NCBI GenBank assembly: GCA_020466095.1
Contig: CM035808.1
Location: 7,857,133 to 7,921,132, forward strand
Reading direction: 5' to 3'
Source of the DNA: Chlorops oryzae
Lineage: Eukaryota > Arthropoda > Insecta > Diptera > Chloropidae
DNA length: 64,000 nucleotides
Within the stretch, counting starts at the first letter, position 1. Each line of letters starts with the position of its first letter. Below, one piece after another: positions 58,784 through 64,000 of this stretch. The notes below the pieces were generated by a model that did not search any database, was not told the DNA's origin, and was given only the letters and a program-made list of their open reading frames with translations. Made by a program: the position numbers and the translations under genes.

Positions 58784-59958
58784 GTAAGTATGTTGATATA
58801 TTTAAGCAAAAAAGAAAATCATCTATTACTTTGAAAAATCCATAATTTTTCGCTTATTATGTTTGATTTTTTTTTTTCTTATTATATTTTCTAAAATTTC
58901 TTTAATGTATAGAGCCTATATTGAGATATGCAGTAACTACTTGCACATTAGGAGCGTAATCGCTACAACGTCGTAAAGTGTGAGAGAGAAAACTATATTC
59001 ACGCTCCTTTCATTCTTTAAAGTATGCCAACAATTTAACACCTTCGAAGTCGGTGTCAGTATTTAATTTGAAAAATGTGCCGCAATCAGCTGTCCTGGCA
59101 TTTACTTCGCATAAAAAATGGACATGTTCATTTCTATGGAAAAGTAAAGCAGGACAGTCGCATGCAACCCTGCGCACTTGATAACTTGACATCTCAGTAT
59201 AAGCGAAGTAAAGTATTTACTTCGAAGTACATTTAAATTTTTTTTTTGCACGTAATTCTTATGGGCGCTTTACTTACTGCATATCTCAGTATAGGCTCAT
59301 AATATAAAAAAATTACATGTATAATTTTTATAACCTGCCAAAAATTTTCTGGCAGCACTGGTTTCAGTCTACGGCGTTCTTGCGTGTTCCCTTTACTCTG
59401 ACATTCTCCATGAATGACACATTAAAGAAAAGGAGAAACAGAAAACGAAAACGAAACGCAGTTTAGCTCGAACAGTTTAACAAAAGATTATTCCAGGCTG
59501 ATGTGAACAGAAAAAATTGCATAACTTATCTTTCAATGGGTTAACTTTAGGAACGCAACATTCCAGGCAAAAATCGACATTCCGCACAACGCTGCATTCA
59601 GGGTAAATAAAAGGTAATCCTTTCATTGTCAACTTGAGACAATCTTTTGTTTATGTCATAGCATCCCAGTAAGCATTTTCGATTGCGGACGAGCGGCAGA
59701 GTTGAGAACAACGACTCGTATGCATTAAAATGAAATCAGACGTTTTTCTCGATGGACTCCATCCCATTTCTATGCATGCGAACCAACATCGTCTAACCTT
59801 CTTCCAAAAGGGCAGCGTTAACATCGTCTTGGCGAACATTCTTCCAAATATAGTCTTAATGTTTACTGGGATATATATGTGTGTGTTTTGATTTATTTAT
59901 TTTATTAATAATTTTGTAATAGTTTTCAATTTAATATTAATACTCTTTTCATTTTCAG
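58784..59958. other. LIMK1 5' intron
   Basis: Between candidate donor gtaagta (58784) and acceptor ttttcag (59951-59958). No LIM-like Cys/His pattern in any frame, so the missing first LIM domain is not hidden here. Otherwise nothing noted. Confidence 0.5.
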
Positions 59959-60019
59959 AGTAGGCCCGGTCCGAAAGACGAAAATTCCTTCACCAAAATA
60001 GACCCCTAAACTGAGAATC

Positions 60020-60465
60020 ATGGCATCCCTCAACTACGATCGACTCGGTGATGATTGCCACAATTGCCATAACGTTATAACAGGTCCAGTAATGATAGCT
60101 GGTGATCATAAATTCCACCCGGAATGCTTTGCGTGCATTGATTGCCTAACATTCATTGGCGATGGAGACTCTTACGCACTCGTGGAACGATCAAAACTGT
60201 ATTGTGGCAATTGTTATAAGAAGCATGACAACGAATTGCCCGAGAAGAACTCATCAAAGTTGCCATTGCATTATATAAGATTGGTAGAAATTCCGAAGGA
60301 CGCTCACGGACTGAGGCTTGCTATTGAAAACTCCACGGACGCACACTGCTGCTACATACATAATACCACACCAACAATAACGTCGATATGCGACAGCAGC
60401 GCTGGGAATAAAGGAAGTAACAGTGGGAAGACGCAAGCTGATTGTCCAACAATACGAATTTCTGA
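60020..60465 (+). CDS. LIMK1: LIM domain kinase 1, first coding exon (3' partial)
   Basis: LIM kinases phosphorylate cofilin and so stabilise F-actin. This exon begins at acceptor ttttcag (59959) with 61 bp of 5' UTR. The ATG at 60020 is preceded by an in-frame TAG at 59999-60001, which fixes the start. Residues 13-65 form one complete LIM domain: C13, C16, H33, C36, C39, C42, C62, C65. FIGDGDSYALVERSKLYCGN matches the second LIM of vertebrate LIMK rather than the first. The next part, LHYIRLVEIPKDAHGLRLAI, matches the start of the PDZ domain. It ends in phase 2 before gtaagtt. The PDZ remainder and kinase domain are beyond the window, since no further coding exon is visible to 64000. Confidence 0.93.
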
Positions 60466-60823
60466 GTAAGTTAATCAAAATATAGTCTTTACCTTTATCA
60501 TGCTGGCATTAATTATCAACCGCTGGACACTTTCTTTAACTTTTTTTTTTTTAATTTTTAATCATAAATCTCATTTCATCTCAGTTTATTTTATTTTATT
60601 GCCATCACATTCGGTTTAGTCATTCGGGGGAGAAATTTGCATTTCTACCATAAATTAAATCTGGCAACTAATAAACGAAATTTGCTTTTACTCTTTATGG
60701 CTTGAAATAAATTCCCGAACATTTTCAAAGTCCCTAAAGCAGGATTCATATATCATCCACTAACTCGGCGCTATTGAGAACCGGGAGGGTGTCGGATTAT
60801 AGTATGATTTGGAAAATCATAGC

Positions 60824-61063
60824 CGTGCACGGATTTTGTTGCTTTTATAAATTTCAAGCATACTTTATGGGGCAAACATTTTTCTTCCTAACATTTTGCG
60901 AATAAGTTTATGGAAGTTGAACTTCAAACCGCTTTTCTAACTTCAAAAAAATTTATATTGAAGTTAAAAATCGATTTGAATCTTAACTTTAAGTGAGTTG
61001 AACAAAATTTTTACTCCATAAAGTATGCTTTAAATTGATAAAAGCAACAAAATCCGAGCCCTG
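60824..61063. mobile_element. hAT-like 240-bp MITE, copy 3
   Basis: Interior and right end (CCGAGCCCTG) match 33101-33343 closely. The left end is mutated (CGTGCACGG). Flanks ATCATAGC (60816-60823) and ATCATAGT (61064-61071) match at 7 of 8. In LIMK1 intron. Confidence 0.8.
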
Positions 61064-61379
61064 ATCATAGTGAATGAAACGAACGCCTTTAAGAGAGCTA
61101 CGAAAATCTTCAAACTTTGAAATTTGATAGTTTTTCGAAATGTGTCCTGTCTCCTGTCGCCTGAAAATATGCAATAATATTTTCAAAAATACCATTTGAG
61201 TTTATTGAAACAGAATAGAGAGGAGAGTTGCGGATTGATTTCCTCTGAGCTCGGACTTCTTCAAGAGACCCTGAATTACTCAGTAGTTCCGCGTGACCAT
61301 TGTCGAAATAACTTCAACAATGCAGTAAGAAACGAGCACTCACGAGATTTTTTTTGTCGAAAGCATCGTAGAAATACAT

Positions 61380-63052
61380 AATAACATACAAAATGAGAGA
61401 TATGAAAATTTGATTGAAGATAGCGGAAACGAATTTGTGTTCAGAACAATAGATTTGAACGAACTTAAATTAATTATTAAAGCAATGAATAATAAAAAGG
61501 ACTGGAAAGGACTAACGGCGCGTATGTTAATGGAAGCATTCAATATTTTGGTCCGAATTTCTTAAAGGTAGGAAAAAATCATCCCTAGAAAGTGGTACGT
61601 TTCCGAATTGTTGGAAGGAAGCTAAGTTGTCCCAATTGAAAAAATAAAAAACGCGGAAAAACCAGAAAACTTTAGACCAATAAACACGCTGAGATTGGAA
61701 AGCAAAATTCTTGAGAAAATCGTGCACAATCAGCTAACCGAGTATTTTGAGACACAAAACTTGCTATCTGATCGGCAATCAGGGTTTAGGAGTAACCACA
61801 GCTGCGAATCACTGCTGAATCTTGTGATATCTCAATGGAGGGAGGAAGTTGTGGCAAAAAAGTTGATAGCAGCAGTTTTCCTAGACCTGCAACGTGCGTT
61901 TGAAACAATCGACAGAGAAATTCTCCTGATGAAACTGGAAAAATACGGCATAAGAGGCGTGGCGTTGAGATGGTTTGCCACATATCTGTCAGGAAGGAAG
62001 CAGCGAACGAGGATTGGCAACGAGCTATCAAGGGAAAGAGAAGTAAATTTGGGTGTTAGTCAAGGTGCAATACTGGGAACACTGTTATTCATCATATATA
62101 AAAACGATATAGAAAAATTAGTTAGACATTCGAGGGTGTGCCTGTTTGCAGATGACACGCTAGTATACGTATGCGGAAAGTTTCCCGGAGGAGTGTATAA
62201 GGCTGATTAACGACGACCGGCAAAGAATTGGTGCATACTTTAAGATGAACAAACTAAGCTTGAATGCGAGGAAAACTAAATCTACGGTTATAGATGGTGA
62301 AACAGATAGAAAAATACTGATAGATAATGATGTAGTGGAAAAAGTAGCAGAAATAAAATACCTAGGAGTGATAATTGACCGGAATATTAAAATCGACAAA
62401 CACATATATATGTAAAAAAACTGCTAAAAAATAGGATTTTTAGGAGAATCAGAAGGAAGTTAAATCTGGCGAGTGCTATAAACATATATAATGTCCTTAT
62501 AAAGCCACATTTCGAATATTGCTCAACAATAATTTTCTTAAGCGCGGGATACAATATTGACAGGCTACAAAGATTGCAAAACAAGGGAATGCGTGCAGTC
62601 TTATGTGTGGCAATTGGGTATCAGCGAAATATATATATGCTTGAATGTCTAAAATTATTATTATTAATATTTCCTTTACATTCATATCAAATTTAACAAT
62701 ATTTGTTTTAGTTTGACAAGATGAATGCTATTCCTGTAGAAAATTAGGGCAGTAACTGTTGCCTTCCATTGTTGTCGATCTTGTGCTAACCTGCGGATTC
62801 TTGGCCAAGGTCCTATTCTTTCACTTTCAGAGCGCACGGTTCTTATCCATCTGCTTCGAATGTCTAAAATGGTTATCTGTAAAACAAAGAATATTGATGA
62901 ATGTATTAGTGTTTGTTTTTAAAATCAAATTTAATTTGCTGCCTAGATATTTAAGTTCGCATTTGCAATATGTCTCGGGCGTTCAGCCCTACAACTTAAG
63001 AAATAATAATGATATTAGAACGACTGTGACTGCAGAAAACTACAACTACTAA
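61380..63052 (+). pseudogene. Decayed LINE ORF2 (reverse transcriptase)
   Basis: Non-LTR retrotransposon relic in the LIMK1 intron. One open stretch (61695-62210) carries RT motifs in order: SDRQSGFRSNHSCESLLNLV, AVFLDLQRAFETIDRE, GVSQGAILGTLLFII and the catalytic LFADDT. Upstream pieces (VFRTIDLNELKLIIKAM, ENFRPINTL) and downstream pieces (LIKPHFEYCSTI, YNIDRLQRLQNKGMRAV, KFNLLPRYL) are in other frames. It is broken by frame shifts and stops before 61695 and after 62180, and by an insertion at 62656-62857. Motifs point to the CR1/jockey side of LINEs; the clade is unresolved. Confidence 0.85.
62656..62857 (-). mobile_element. 5'-truncated second LINE inserted in the LINE relic
   Basis: A 13-bp direct repeat GAATGTCTAAAAT at 62643-62655 and 62858-62870 flanks it and rejoins the host LINE. 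On the minus strand it encodes RRLAQDRQQWKATVTAL, like a LINE ORF2 C-terminus of another clade, and ends in a TAA-type tail (complement of 62655-62671). It is 202 bp, so only the 3' end was inserted. Confidence 0.75.
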
Positions 63053-64000
63053 GTATATAGGAAAATCGTCTTATTCATAAAATAATATTTTTACAATACT
63101 CTCAGTGATTCACTACATTGGTCATCGGTTATGTCTTTAATATTGCTAAGGCAAGGAAATGAGGCCCTATGCTCCACTAGGAGATAACAGTAGCTTTAGT
63201 AGTATTCAGCAAGGAAATATAAGGAAATAAGACTTTCTAGCATATTTAATGGCCAAAATATTCTAAAGAATACTTTTTTTACTCCCATAAATTATCCAGA
63301 ATTTTCTTGGAGACTTTCGATTTTAGACTGCACCTAATCATTGATTATTTTCATTATTTCGATTTATGTGTTTCTTTTTTAACCTAAAAGATGATCCGCC
63401 GCCCATGTATCATACAAGATATTAGTTGCTTATTTTCTCTTACTTTGAATATAACAGTATGTTGGAAGAACACCGCTCACTGACTGATTGCGAATATTTT
63501 CTGAATTCCATGCTTTTATTTTAAAAACAAAACAAACTTCATCTTAGTCACTTCATACGCTTGCGATCAAGACATGCGGCTTTTGCGATAGTCTGTTGTT
63601 TATTGGCCTTGAAAAAATCATATAAATTATTCCGTAGTGGATGTTGGAAGATTTTAACTTCAATTGATCAATTAAACTGAAAAATGTCATCATTTTCCAT
63701 CGCAAGTCTTTGGAATTTTCATTCCTATTGTTCCAATAATTTGTTTAGGTCCAATCTTAAATCTATCACTTGAGTATGAAACGAAGAATTGGCTCTAAGA
63801 CTCTTCGATTGGTATTCCTTCAGCCGCTTCCGATGTGTAAGATTGGCTTATTACTGCAACATTTTCGTGACTGTCATATGTTATCAAGTTTCAAAATTGA
63901 GTAAAAATGAAATTCAGAGAATGTTGAGCGTGAACGTCAGGTTGAACTCTTTTCCGCTGAATCATAGTTTTATTTATGCATACACTCGATCACTTCTGTT

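Larger units (their letters stand above)
60466..64000. other. LIMK1 intron to window end
   Basis: After the donor gtaagtt I find no exon continuing the PDZ domain. The stretch holds the 240-bp MITE copy 3, the LINE relic with its nested insertion and, from 63060, AT-rich DNA with no recognisable feature. Confidence 0.6.

Overview
This window is nuclear DNA from a higher fly (Diptera, most likely Schizophora; a tephritid-like genome would fit, but I cannot fix the genus). The evidence is small GT-AG introns, insect versions of four animal genes, AT-rich introns full of microsatellites, and many short inverted-repeat transposons. There is no bacterial or phage content.

Layout. (1) 1-18412, + strand: the 3' two thirds of a T-type voltage-gated calcium channel gene (Ca-alpha1T), nine coding exons from domain II S5/pore to the stop codon. 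Domain I and most of domain II lie upstream of the window. (2) 18413-25063: probable 3' UTR, then intergenic repeats, including a tRNA-derived SINE and several inverted-repeat elements. (3) 25064-27238, - strand: a seven-exon ALKBH7 gene (mitochondrial AlkB-like 2-oxoglutarate dioxygenase). (4) 27274-30508: a nest of four inverted-repeat transposons starting 35 bp upstream of the ALKBH7 start codon. (5) 30512-42878: intergenic DNA with more such elements and tandem repeats. (6) 42879-56477, + strand: a complete five-exon CDS for the fly IRF2BP-family protein (Pits/CG11138 type), with a 10.5-kb first intron that holds a 1.1-kb foldback element. (7) 58.5 kb to the end, + strand: the 5' end of LIM kinase 1 (LIMK1). 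Only the exon with one LIM domain and the run-up to the PDZ domain is present, followed by an intron containing a decayed LINE.

The genes do not form a pathway: a membrane channel, a mitochondrial dioxygenase, a nuclear corepressor-type protein and an actin-regulating kinase. Three single-base frame breaks, all of the extra-base type, fall in otherwise intact reading frames (near 10600, between 17437 and 17660, and at 25096). They look like assembly indels, although the second could be a small intron.

I found no clearly new biochemical system. The most interesting material is the transposon landscape: target-site duplications can be read directly for many elements, nested insertions give relative ages, one 240-bp hAT-like family has three copies in 28 kb, one hAT-like family carries DRE-like TATCGATA motifs, and a near-perfect 475-bp inverted repeat lies in an intron of a transcribed gene.
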